This document shows positions 1 through 7,341 of a DNA stretch of 64,000 bases, piece by piece. The stretch is from Firmicutes bacterium TM09-10. Lineage in GTDB: Bacteria > Bacillota > Clostridia > Lachnospirales > Lachnospiraceae. Each line of letters opens with the position of its first letter. Positions within the stretch are counted from its first letter, which is position 1. The position numbers were made by a program, and so were the translations under genes. The notes below the pieces were generated by a model, which was not told the DNA's origin, did not search any database, and saw only the letters and a program-made list of their open reading frames with translations. The stretch spans positions 62,001 to 126,000 of the forward strand of contig QUKC01000007.1 in NCBI GenBank assembly GCA_003481005.1, given 5' to 3'.

Positions 1-867
1 CAGTATCGGACAGAGTTTGAAAAACAATGCGATTTCATTTACCGCAGTCTGCGGGAGAATGTGATCGCAACGATTCACGGCGACATTAAGGCGGCAAAGC
101 GGCACGCTGCGGAGATCAACCGCCTGTTGAAAAAGACGAACTTCTCTGATAGTATTTACCAGATTAAAATCGAGCCTGCCTACAATGAAAACGGTCAGTT
201 TTACGACATGCTCATGGCACCGGAGTTAGACAGCAAGAACCTGGACAATGACGGCTTCGAGGGGCAGCTGTCCCTTGGAGAGGACAGCTTTTATCAGAAA
301 TACGAAGCAAAGATCAGGCTGCTGACAGACAAGTTCATGCCGGTAAAGGACGACGACGAGCGGGTGCTGGAGCAGCACCGTCGGGAAATGGAGCAGTATG
401 CGGATTACCGCAATTATCTGTCCTTTTCCATGTATGAGCAGGTTACGGATGCAGACGGAAACGTGATCCGTGAAAATTTCGTGGACGACATGGCGGGCCG
501 CGATTCCGGCGGTGAGGGTCAGAATCCGAAATACGTCGCACTGCTTGCCGGTTTTGCGATGCTTTACATGCAGCAGACCAACCGCGACAGTCGAATTAAG
601 CTGGTGCTTCTGGACGAGGCCTTTTCCAAAATGGATCAGGAGAGAAGCGCGGTCTGCTTAAAATATGCCCGGCAGATGGATCTTCAGCTGATTGTCTGCG
701 TGCCTGACGAACGCTTACAGTCCCTGATCCGCAACGTGGACTGTGTGTATGGCTTCCGCCGCCACAAAAACCAGATCTCAATGATGCATATCGATAAAGG
801 AAATTACCTGGAAATGCTGGAAGGCGCAGAGACAGAGAAAACCGGAGCCGGAACAGCGGCGGAGTGA
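1..867 (+). CDS. jetC: JetC-like SMC ATPase of a Wadjet system, C-terminal part (5' end outside window)
   Basis: The frame is open from base 1, so only the last 288 residues are present. Residues 169-174 read SGGEGQ, the ABC/SMC signature, followed by a helix and a Walker B strand with LVLLDEAFSKMD at 201-212. This spacing and the DEAFSKMD form match the JetC/MksB/MukB branch of SMC-like ATPases rather than Rad50/SbcC. In Wadjet, JetC with JetA and JetB forms a loop-extruding complex that recognises small circular DNA, and the nuclease JetD cuts it. The N-terminal Walker A and most of the coiled coil lie upstream. No jetD follows: the gene ends in a terminator and the next gene is a convergent glycosidase, so JetD must be upstream or absent. 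A chromosomal MukB/MksB-like condensin tail is the alternative. Confidence 0.75.
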   Translation, partial: QYRTEFEKQCDFIYRSLRENVIATIHGDIKAAKRHAAEINRLLKKTNFSDSIYQIKIEPAYNENGQFYDMLMAPELDSKNLDNDGFEGQLSLGEDSFYQKYEAKIRLLTDKFMPVKDDDERVLEQHRREMEQYADYRNYLSFSMYEQVTDADGNVIRENFVDDMAGRDSGGEGQNPKYVALLAGFAMLYMQQTNRDSRIKLVLLDEAFSKMDQERSAVCLKYARQMDLQLIVCVPDERLQSLIRNVDCVYGFRRHKNQISMMHIDKGNYLEMLEGAETEKTGAGTAAE

Positions 868-917
868 GGTTGGCAGTCGGATTCCAGCAGCGTTGAAATT
901 ACAGAATAGAGCATAAG

Positions 918-963
918 AATGCCCCGGGCAGCGGTGACACGATCGCCTGCCCGGGGCATTTTT
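918..963 (+). terminator. Rho-independent terminator of the jetC operon
   Basis: A perfect 14-bp stem (918-931 with 947-960), GC-rich in its lower part, encloses a 15-nt loop and is followed by a T run. It ends the operon that enters from the left edge, so jetC appears to be its last gene. Confidence 0.9.
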
Positions 964-967
964 GCGC

Positions 968-1022
968 GCGGCCGCGGCTCGCCCGCTTCGGGACTATTTG
1001 TGTGCGGCCGCGGCTCGCCCGC
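968..1022. repeat. Pair of 19-bp GC-rich direct repeats
   Basis: The same 19-bp sequence (GCGGCCGCGGCTCGCCCGC) occurs at 968-986 and 1004-1022, a 36-bp period. Each copy contains the palindrome GCGGCCGC. The pair lies between the jetC terminator and the 3' end of the convergent rhamnosidase gene, in a patch clearly richer in G+C than its surroundings. No coding or regulatory role is evident. Confidence 0.6.
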
Positions 1023-1067
1023 GTCGAAGCCTTTTCGTACGCAGCCCAGGCTTCACTTCATTTTAAA

Positions 1068-3251
1068 TCACTCCACCGCACTGAAGAAGATCCACGTTCC
1101 GGGAGCAACTGCATGTTCCTGTCCGGCGATCGTGATCACCGCGTCAACCGGCGTTTCGATTTCGTAGCGCCACTGATCGCCCTGCAGCTTCCAGTCAGAG
1201 CGGATCAGACCGTGGCGGGAGCGATAGGAGCAGGAAAGCCAGCCGAGGCGTTTGTCGGGAAGCGGGGAGACAGAAATTTTTTCGTAGCCGGGACAGTCGT
1301 CCAGCGGGCGGATTCCGGCAGCGTTTCCGTATACCCAGTCAGCGACTGCACCGTAAGCGTAATGGTTGTAGGAATTCATGTCGCGGGTCCAGAAATCACC
1401 GTTTTCCATAATGCCGTCCCAGTGCTCCCAGATAGTTGTAGCTCCCTTGGTGACCGGATAGAGCCAGGAAGGATAGTTTTCCCGCAGCAGAAGCGACCAG
1501 GCGAGGGAGGCATAGCCGTAATCGGAAAGCACATGGAGCAGATAAGGCGTGCCGACAAATCCGGTCTTTAACTGGATGCCGCAGTCTGTTACGAGCTTTG
1601 CAAGCTGGTCTGCCGCAGCCTGACAGTCTTTTGCCAGATGGAAATGTGCGGCGAGGATACATTCGGTCTGCGTGTGGTAAACCGGCCAGGTTTGCTGGAA
1701 AGCGGTGACGATATCGGCATAAAGCGCTTCATATTCGGAAACATCTTCGCCAAGCACTTTACCGGCTGCAATGACCAGTTCTGTGGAATGTGCATAAAAA
1801 GCCGAAGCGATCAGGTTTTCGTCAGAAGAGCCCTTGTAGCTGCCGGACGGCGCGTCCAGACCGAGCCAGTCTCCGTAATGTTCGCCTCCGGTCCAGAGAT
1901 TCTTTGTTGTTGTGGAAGAGGTGATGTAGCCAACCCACTTTTTCATGCTGTCAAACTGACTGCGCAGAATGTCTGCGTCGCCGAATGCCTGATAAAGCTC
2001 CCACGGGCAGACGCAGGCTGCGTCGCCCCAGGCTGCGCTGGTCTTTTGATTTTCCAGGATGGCGGGGATAACATGGTCTACGTGACCGTCCGGATACTGG
2101 TCAGCGGCAAGGTCTGCGAGCCATTTACGGTAAAAGGTTTCCGTATCGAAATTGTAGCAGGCGGTACGGATGAAGATCTGCGCATCTCCGGTCCAGCCGA
2201 GACGTTCATCGCGCTGCGGGCAGTCGGTCGGAACATCGACAAAGTTGCCTTTCTGTCCCCAGATGATGTTGTCGAACAGTTTATTTAACAGCGGATTTGA
2301 ACTGGAAAGAAAACCGGTGCGCTGCAGGTCGGAGCAAACGACAACTGCGGTAAAATTGTCCGGACGTACTGCTTTTGCCCCGCCGGGAAACTGATCGACA
2401 CGGATATAGCGGAAGCCGAAGAACGTCAGCTTCGGATGCCAGGTCTGGAAGCCGTCTTTGCAGAAATAGAAAAACTTCGCTTTGGCGGCGCGGTAGTTTT
2501 CTGTGTAAAAGTTTTCGTGTTTGTCAAGAACTTCCGCATGGGAAAGCTCAACACAGTCGCCTGCGTGGGCGTCTAAAGAAACTTCGACATAACCGGTGAT
2601 TTCCTGACCGAAATCGATGACAGTTTCCCCGGCAGGCGTGGTGAAAATTCGAGCGGGCAGGATGCGTTCCTGTTCGGTGATTTTTTCGCCCTGCTGGGCA
2701 ATCAGCGTGTCGGACGGCCCGTCAAACTCGGCGATTGCGATCGGGGCAGAGGACGGATCGAACGCTGCGTCATAGGTTTCGCCATCATAAATTTCGCTGA
2801 AACGGACATTGCTTTCATACGCCGACCAGTCTGCACCGGTCGGAAGAAGCTGCGTGCTGCCGTCCGTATAGGTGATCGTCAAAAGTGCGATCAGTCCGGC
2901 GGGAATCTGCGCTTTTTCCTGACGGTGCGCTTCATCGGGCCAGGCGAGCGGACTGCGATACCACCCTTTTCCGACGATGATGGAAAGTTCATTTTCCGAA
3001 GAAAGGAGATCGGTGATATCATAAGTCTGTACCTGCAGGCGGTGGCGATAGGACGTCCAGCCGGGCGCAAGGACGAAATCGCCGATGCGTTTTCCATTTA
3101 AGGACGCTTCATAAACGCCCATCGCAGTAACGGAAAGTGTTGCGTGTGCAATAGAAGATAAATTCTGATCGGGAGAAAACTGTTTGGAATAGACCGGGCA
3201 GACGTCCCCTGTTGTCTGTGCCGGGCGAATCCATTTTGCATTTAGAACCAT
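1068..3251 (-). CDS. GH78 alpha-L-rhamnosidase
   Basis: This 727-residue enzyme should release terminal alpha-L-rhamnose from plant glycosides, pectic or bacterial glycans. It has the GH78 order: N-terminal beta-sandwich domains, then an (alpha/alpha)6 barrel. The barrel carries DCPQRDERLGWTGD at about residues 343-356, which holds the conserved acidic catalytic residues, and a later WEHWDG motif with the second catalytic Glu. There is no signal peptide, so it is likely cytoplasmic and acts on imported oligosaccharides. The ATG at 3251 is chosen because AAGGAGGG lies 8 bases upstream; the in-frame ATG two codons earlier is too close to it. It is divergent from an AraC regulator, its probable activator. 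Confidence 0.93.
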   Translation of the reverse strand: MVLNAKWIRPAQTTGDVCPVYSKQFSPDQNLSSIAHATLSVTAMGVYEASLNGKRIGDFVLAPGWTSYRHRLQVQTYDITDLLSSENELSIIVGKGWYRSPLAWPDEAHRQEKAQIPAGLIALLTITYTDGSTQLLPTGADWSAYESNVRFSEIYDGETYDAAFDPSSAPIAIAEFDGPSDTLIAQQGEKITEQERILPARIFTTPAGETVIDFGQEITGYVEVSLDAHAGDCVELSHAEVLDKHENFYTENYRAAKAKFFYFCKDGFQTWHPKLTFFGFRYIRVDQFPGGAKAVRPDNFTAVVVCSDLQRTGFLSSSNPLLNKLFDNIIWGQKGNFVDVPTDCPQRDERLGWTGDAQIFIRTACYNFDTETFYRKWLADLAADQYPDGHVDHVIPAILENQKTSAAWGDAACVCPWELYQAFGDADILRSQFDSMKKWVGYITSSTTTKNLWTGGEHYGDWLGLDAPSGSYKGSSDENLIASAFYAHSTELVIAAGKVLGEDVSEYEALYADIVTAFQQTWPVYHTQTECILAAHFHLAKDCQAAADQLAKLVTDCGIQLKTGFVGTPYLLHVLSDYGYASLAWSLLLRENYPSWLYPVTKGATTIWEHWDGIMENGDFWTRDMNSYNHYAYGAVADWVYGNAAGIRPLDDCPGYEKISVSPLPDKRLGWLSCSYRSRHGLIRSDWKLQGDQWRYEIETPVDAVITIAGQEHAVAPGTWIFFSAVE

Positions 3252-3279
3252 AAACATACCCTCCTTGTTTTTGTTCGTC

Positions 3280-3308
3280 TTGACTTTTATGATAACAGAT
3301 AGTAGCCT
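3280..3308 (+). promoter_or_regulatory. Possible promoter for the AraC regulator in the divergent region
   Basis: TTGACT (3280-3285) and a weak -10 TAGCCT (3303-3308) are 17 bp apart. The spacing is right but the -10 is poor, so this is tentative. It lies in the 105-bp gap shared with the rhamnosidase gene. Confidence 0.3.
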
Positions 3309-3356
3309 AAAGAAAAGCACCTGATTTTGACTGAAAATGGGGGTGAACTTGTCTTT

Positions 3357-4235
3357 ATGTTCCGTGGGGAGATTACAGAATTTCAGCTATATCAGAACAG
3401 GAAAGCGGAAAAACTCATTATGATGCCGTTTTGTCAGGAAGATCTAGCGATGCACGGCCATAATTTTTTTGAGCTGGCATATATTACTGGTGGGACGGCG
3501 GAGCATACGCTGGAAACAGAGGTCAAAACGATTTCTGCAGGCGATTATTTTATCGTGGATTATGGCTGCCTCCACGGTTTTCAGAACTGTAAAAATCTGA
3601 CGCTGATCAATTGTCTGTTTCTGCCGGAGACGGTGGATGAAACGCTGCAGGGCTGCCGGAGCTTTTCCCAGCTGCTGCAGGGCTGCCTGTTAAAATATTA
3701 CCGGATGTCTCTGGGGAAGGCGAAGCTTGCAAGGGTGTTTCACGACCGGAATGGACAGGTCGGACGGCTGATGCAGGAAATGCTTCTGGAATATCAGGAG
3801 CAAAAAGTCGGCTGTTATCCGCTGCTTCGGCTAAAGCTTTTGGAAATCCTGCTTTTGACGCTGCGGGGCATGATCGAACTGGAAATAGACCGCCCTTACA
3901 GCACGTCGGTGCAGGAGGTGCTGGAATACGTAAACGGCAACTATCAGGACAGCCTGACGCTCGGAACTTTCTGCGAACAAAAGCACTACAGCGTTGCTTA
4001 CATCAGCAGGCGTTTCAAGCAGGAAACCGGAGTGACGTTGCGGGAATATGTCCAGAAAATCCGCATCGAAAAAAGCTGCGAGCTGCTGGAGGACAGCGAT
4101 CTGAAGGTGGTGGAAATCGCCCGCAGAGTCGGTTATGAGGATATTAAATTTTTTAACCAGATTTTTAAGCGGCGGATGCAGGTATCCCCGCGGGAGTACC
4201 GCAAAATCTGCATGAACCGCGCCGCAGACGGATAA
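3357..4235 (+). CDS. AraC-family transcriptional regulator
   Basis: The 292-residue protein has an N-terminal cupin-like sensor half, with HGHNFFELAYI typical of the AraC sugar-binding barrel, and a C-terminal double helix-turn-helix in the last 100 residues. The latter includes the conserved tail pattern VAYISRRFKQETG followed by VGYEDIKFFNQIFKR. Such regulators usually activate an adjacent sugar-use gene when ligand binds. The divergent GH78 gene makes rhamnose or a rhamnosyl oligosaccharide a likely ligand; this is inferred from position. The ATG at 3357 is preferred because a GGGGGTGA sequence precedes it. A TTG at 3327 would add ten residues. Confidence 0.88.
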   Translation: MFRGEITEFQLYQNRKAEKLIMMPFCQEDLAMHGHNFFELAYITGGTAEHTLETEVKTISAGDYFIVDYGCLHGFQNCKNLTLINCLFLPETVDETLQGCRSFSQLLQGCLLKYYRMSLGKAKLARVFHDRNGQVGRLMQEMLLEYQEQKVGCYPLLRLKLLEILLLTLRGMIELEIDRPYSTSVQEVLEYVNGNYQDSLTLGTFCEQKHYSVAYISRRFKQETGVTLREYVQKIRIEKSCELLEDSDLKVVEIARRVGYEDIKFFNQIFKRRMQVSPREYRKICMNRAADG

Positions 4236-4255
4236 TTAACGCACAGGAGGAAAGA

Positions 4256-4369
4256 TTGATAAATAAAATTTTTCAATCGCGAGATTTGTGTCTGCGCGCA
4301 CTTGATACAAACTCGACATGCGTAAAAAGCGTGCGTAGAAATGAGAGGAAAGTATGGAACCGAAGGTAA
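4256..4369 (+). CDS. Possible 37-residue small ORF upstream of, and overlapping, the GT2-MarR gene
   Basis: A TTG codon at 4256 lies 5 bases behind a strong AGGAGG (4245-4250) and opens a 37-codon frame ending in TAA at 4367-4369, overlapping the next start by 16 bases. The peptide is basic and begins MINKIFQSRDLC. It has no recognisable domain. The very good ribosome binding site is the only positive evidence; it could be a coupling leader ORF for the downstream gene or chance. Nothing else firm was seen between 4236 and 4353. Confidence 0.3.
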   Translation: MINKIFQSRDLCLRALDTNSTCVKSVRRNERKVWNRR

Positions 4370-5805
4370 GCATTATTGTTCCTGTATACAATGCACAGGA
4401 ATATTTGAAACGCTGTGTGGACAGCATTTTAAGTCAGGATTACCGCGACTTTGAGCTGCTTTTGATGGATGACGGCAGTAAGGATGCATCCGGCGAAATC
4501 TGCGACGCCTATGCACAGCAGGATGGCCGGGTACGTGTGGTCCATAAAGAAAATACCGGCGTGTCGGATACGAGAAATCAGGCGCTGGAGCTGGCGCGGG
4601 GAACGTTTCTTCAGTTTTTGGACAGCGACGACTGGATCGTGCCGGAGGCGACAAGGCTTCTGGTGCGTTCGATGGAGGAATATAACTGCGACATGGTCAT
4701 TTCCGACTTTTACCGGGTTTCCGGGGAAAGGCTGGCGCAGAAGGGCGACATCGAAGAGGACAAGGTGATGAGCCGTCAGGAGTTTGCTTCCTATATGATT
4801 GAAAATCCGGCGGATTTTTATTACGGCGTACTCTGGAACAAAATGTACCGCAGGAGCATCATCGAAGAATATCATATCCGGATGGATACCTCCATCAGCT
4901 GGTGTGAGGACTTTTTGTTTAATCTGGAATATATCCGCCATGCGGAGAGCTTTTTTGCCCTGCAGGTGCCGATTTATTATTATCTGAAGCGCCGCGGCAG
5001 CCTGGTCAGCCAGGGAGCGAGCATCACGAATACGGTGCGGATGAAGAGCAACATTTTCGAGTATTATAACGAGTTTTATAAAGACGTTTACGAGGATAAA
5101 GATTATGCCGATATCCGGCTGCAGGTCTACAGCTTTTTATGGGCTGCGGCAAAGGACGGCGGCGTGCTTGCGGGAAGCAAGAAGCTGGGGGAAGAGCGCA
5201 GGCGGATTACCCGGGAAGAAGTGGAAGGAAACGGCGCAGTGATCGGTCAGTACCGGTTCCGCAGGCTGTATGAATACGAGCTGGATCTGGCGGCGCAGAA
5301 AAATATGCTGACGCTGGATGAGGCGCTTTTGCTGTGTGCCCTCGCCCAGTGCAGCGCCTGCTACAGCGCACGCAAGCTCGGGGAAATCGCCGGAGTCGGA
5401 CAGCCGAGGCTGTTTCTTGCGATGCAGAAGCTGGAACGCAAAAAGCTGATCGCACCGGAAAAGCCGGTTAAGGAAAAGAGTGCAAAGGAAAAGCCCGCCG
5501 ACAGGATAGAAAGCACAGTAGAGAAAAAAGAGCGCACGGCGGACAAAAAGGAAAAAAGCAGCGAAAAGAAAGAAAAGAACCGTTTGCTCCTGACAGAGGA
5601 AGGCAGGAAGCTTTCCGGAGAGCTGCTGCGCGTGGAAAAAGACCTCTACAGCGTCTGCATGGAAGGTATTTCGGACGAGGAACAGAAGCGGATGGAAAAG
5701 CTGATGGGCAAAATTCAGGAAAACATGATTCGATTCATGGTGAAAGAAGTGCCGGAGGACGAACCGGGTTTGGAGACAGAGGAAGCGGATGAACGGAAAC
5801 AATAA
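4354..5805 (+). CDS. GT2 glycosyltransferase fused to a MarR-like winged-helix domain
   Basis: Residues 1 to about 260 form a GT-A family 2 glycosyltransferase: VSIIVPVYN near the start, DDG at 39-41, LDSDDW at 89-94 (metal-binding DXD region) and CEDF at 184-187. Residues about 318-462 look like a MarR winged helix: an LTLDEALLLCAL helix, a recognition-helix pattern ending AMQKLERKKLI at 356-366, then LLLTEEGRKL at 411-420 and an ISDEEQ-type dimer helix. Between recognition helix and LTEEGR, where MarR has its beta wing, sits a Lys/Glu-rich insert of about 40 residues (368-409). The reading frame is continuous. The GT half should extend a cytoplasmic-face glycan; the role of the MarR half is unknown. 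The fusion is unusual. Confidence 0.8.
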   Translation: MEPKVSIIVPVYNAQEYLKRCVDSILSQDYRDFELLLMDDGSKDASGEICDAYAQQDGRVRVVHKENTGVSDTRNQALELARGTFLQFLDSDDWIVPEATRLLVRSMEEYNCDMVISDFYRVSGERLAQKGDIEEDKVMSRQEFASYMIENPADFYYGVLWNKMYRRSIIEEYHIRMDTSISWCEDFLFNLEYIRHAESFFALQVPIYYYLKRRGSLVSQGASITNTVRMKSNIFEYYNEFYKDVYEDKDYADIRLQVYSFLWAAAKDGGVLAGSKKLGEERRRITREEVEGNGAVIGQYRFRRLYEYELDLAAQKNMLTLDEALLLCALAQCSACYSARKLGEIAGVGQPRLFLAMQKLERKKLIAPEKPVKEKSAKEKPADRIESTVEKKERTADKKEKSSEKKEKNRLLLTEEGRKLSGELLRVEKDLYSVCMEGISDEEQKRMEKLMGKIQENMIRFMVKEVPEDEPGLETEEADERKQ

Positions 5806-5869
5806 TCTTGCGCAGTTTACGCGCCTGGTTTATGATAAGGATAAATCATGAATTAAAGTGAGGAATATT

Positions 5870-7255
5870 ATGAATCTGCCGTCCGCGTTTTTGACGCGCA
5901 TGCAGGAAATGCTGGGAGAGGAATACGAAGCATTTCTGCAGAGCTATGAATCCGGTCATTATCAGTCGCTGCGGCTCAATCCGCGCAAAACGGACCGGGA
6001 GGAATTTACAGAAAAATCGCCGTTTCATCTGACGCCGGTCGCATGGGAGAAAAACGGCTTTTATTACAGCGAAGGGGATACACCGGGCAAGCACCCGTAT
6101 CACGAGGCTGGTGTTTATTATATTCAGGAAGCGAGCGCGATGGCGCCTGTCGGATATCTGGACGTACAGCCGGGGGATTATGTGCTGGATCTGTGCGCTG
6201 CCCCCGGCGGGAAAAGCACCCAGATCGGTGCTGCGATGCAGGGAAAAGGTATTTTAGTCTGCAATGAGATCCATCCGGCGCGGGCAAAAATTCTTTCGGA
6301 AAATGTGGAGCGGATGGGACTGACCAATGCAGTTGTGACGAACGAAAGCCCGGAGCGACTGTCCGCTTATTTCCCGGAATATTTCGATAAAATTTTGGTG
6401 GACGCCCCATGCTCCGGTGAGGGGATGTTCCGAAAGCACGAGGAAGCCTGCAGCGAATGGAGTCCCGAAAACGTGGAGCTGTGTGCAAAGCGGCAGGACA
6501 GCGTGCTGGATGAAGCTGCCGCAATGCTGAAAAAAGGCGGCAGGCTGGTATATTCGACCTGTACGTTTGCGATGAAGGAGGATGAAGGCAGTGTTGCACG
6601 GTTTCTTTTGCGGCATCCGGAATTTTCCATAAAAGAGGCGAACCGTTATGACGGTATGGAGCCGGGCAGACCGGACTGGGCGGGAACCGAGCCCGTCCCG
6701 GACGGAATGGAAAAGACCATTCGTCTCTGGCCCCATAAGCTGCATGGAGAAGGACATTTTCTGGCAGTGCTTGAAAAAACAGGGGAAGTGCCGGAGGGAT
6801 ACCGGGCGCGCAGCCTGTATGGAATCCAGAAAGGAATTGCGCCTAAGGATTTTGCTGCATGGAAAGAATTTGAACGAGAAAGCCTGAAGAAGCAGTTTGA
6901 TGGAATCTTTTTATTGTTCGGTGACCAGCTTTATCTTGCACCAAAGGACATGCCGGCTTTAAAAGGCTTAAAGGTGCTGCGTCCGGGACTGCATCTTGGC
7001 ACGATGAAAAAAGGGCGGTTTGAACCGGCACATGCGCTGGCACTTTCGCTTTCGCCCAAAGATGCAGTGCATTGCTGCAACCTTTCCGGTGACAGCCAGG
7101 AGGCAAGGCAGTGGATCAACGGCATGACGCTTTCCAAAGACGGGGAAAAGGGCTGGCAACTGGTCTGCGTAGATGGATACAGCCTCGGCTGGGGAAAGCT
7201 GGCAGGCGGGATTTTAAAAAATCATTATCCCAAAGGGCTGCGCAAAACAATGTGA
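5870..7255 (+). CDS. RsmF/RsmB-type RNA m5C methyltransferase
   Basis: A 461-residue SAM-dependent RNA cytosine-5 methyltransferase, probably acting on 16S rRNA like RsmF. The SAM motif CAAPGGKS is at about 109-116, the first catalytic cysteine motif DAPCSGEGMF at about 178-187 and the second, YSTCTF, at 228-233. The C-terminal third contains the RNA-binding region found in clostridial RsmF proteins (GDQLYLAP, HALALSL). The ATG at 5870 is chosen over an in-frame GTG at 5858, since GTGAGG then serves as ribosome binding site 6 bases away. It is a housekeeping gene between unrelated glycan genes. Confidence 0.9.
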   Translation: MNLPSAFLTRMQEMLGEEYEAFLQSYESGHYQSLRLNPRKTDREEFTEKSPFHLTPVAWEKNGFYYSEGDTPGKHPYHEAGVYYIQEASAMAPVGYLDVQPGDYVLDLCAAPGGKSTQIGAAMQGKGILVCNEIHPARAKILSENVERMGLTNAVVTNESPERLSAYFPEYFDKILVDAPCSGEGMFRKHEEACSEWSPENVELCAKRQDSVLDEAAAMLKKGGRLVYSTCTFAMKEDEGSVARFLLRHPEFSIKEANRYDGMEPGRPDWAGTEPVPDGMEKTIRLWPHKLHGEGHFLAVLEKTGEVPEGYRARSLYGIQKGIAPKDFAAWKEFERESLKKQFDGIFLLFGDQLYLAPKDMPALKGLKVLRPGLHLGTMKKGRFEPAHALALSLSPKDAVHCCNLSGDSQEARQWINGMTLSKDGEKGWQLVCVDGYSLGWGKLAGGILKNHYPKGLRKTM

Positions 7256-7341
7256 CAGATGTGCTGTCTGTGCAAACCGCCGCAGGCGGAGCAGGACTCT
7301 GTTTTACATATGCAGGAACCAAAAAAATGGAGGAAAGCATT

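Noticed and set aside
1002..2288. Plus-strand open frames of 189 and 216 codons opposite the rhamnosidase gene
   Set aside because: They run antisense to a gene with clear catalytic motifs, lack ribosome binding sites and show no family resemblance.
5137..5802. Minus-strand frame of 221 codons
   Set aside because: It is the complement of the Lys/Glu-rich insert and MarR-like part of the plus-strand gene; Phe/Leu-rich composition is a mirror artefact.
7111..7341. Longer start for the GH3 gene reaching back into the methyltransferase gene
   Set aside because: The extension has no GH3 homology, and the ATG at 7342 has a proper GGAGG.
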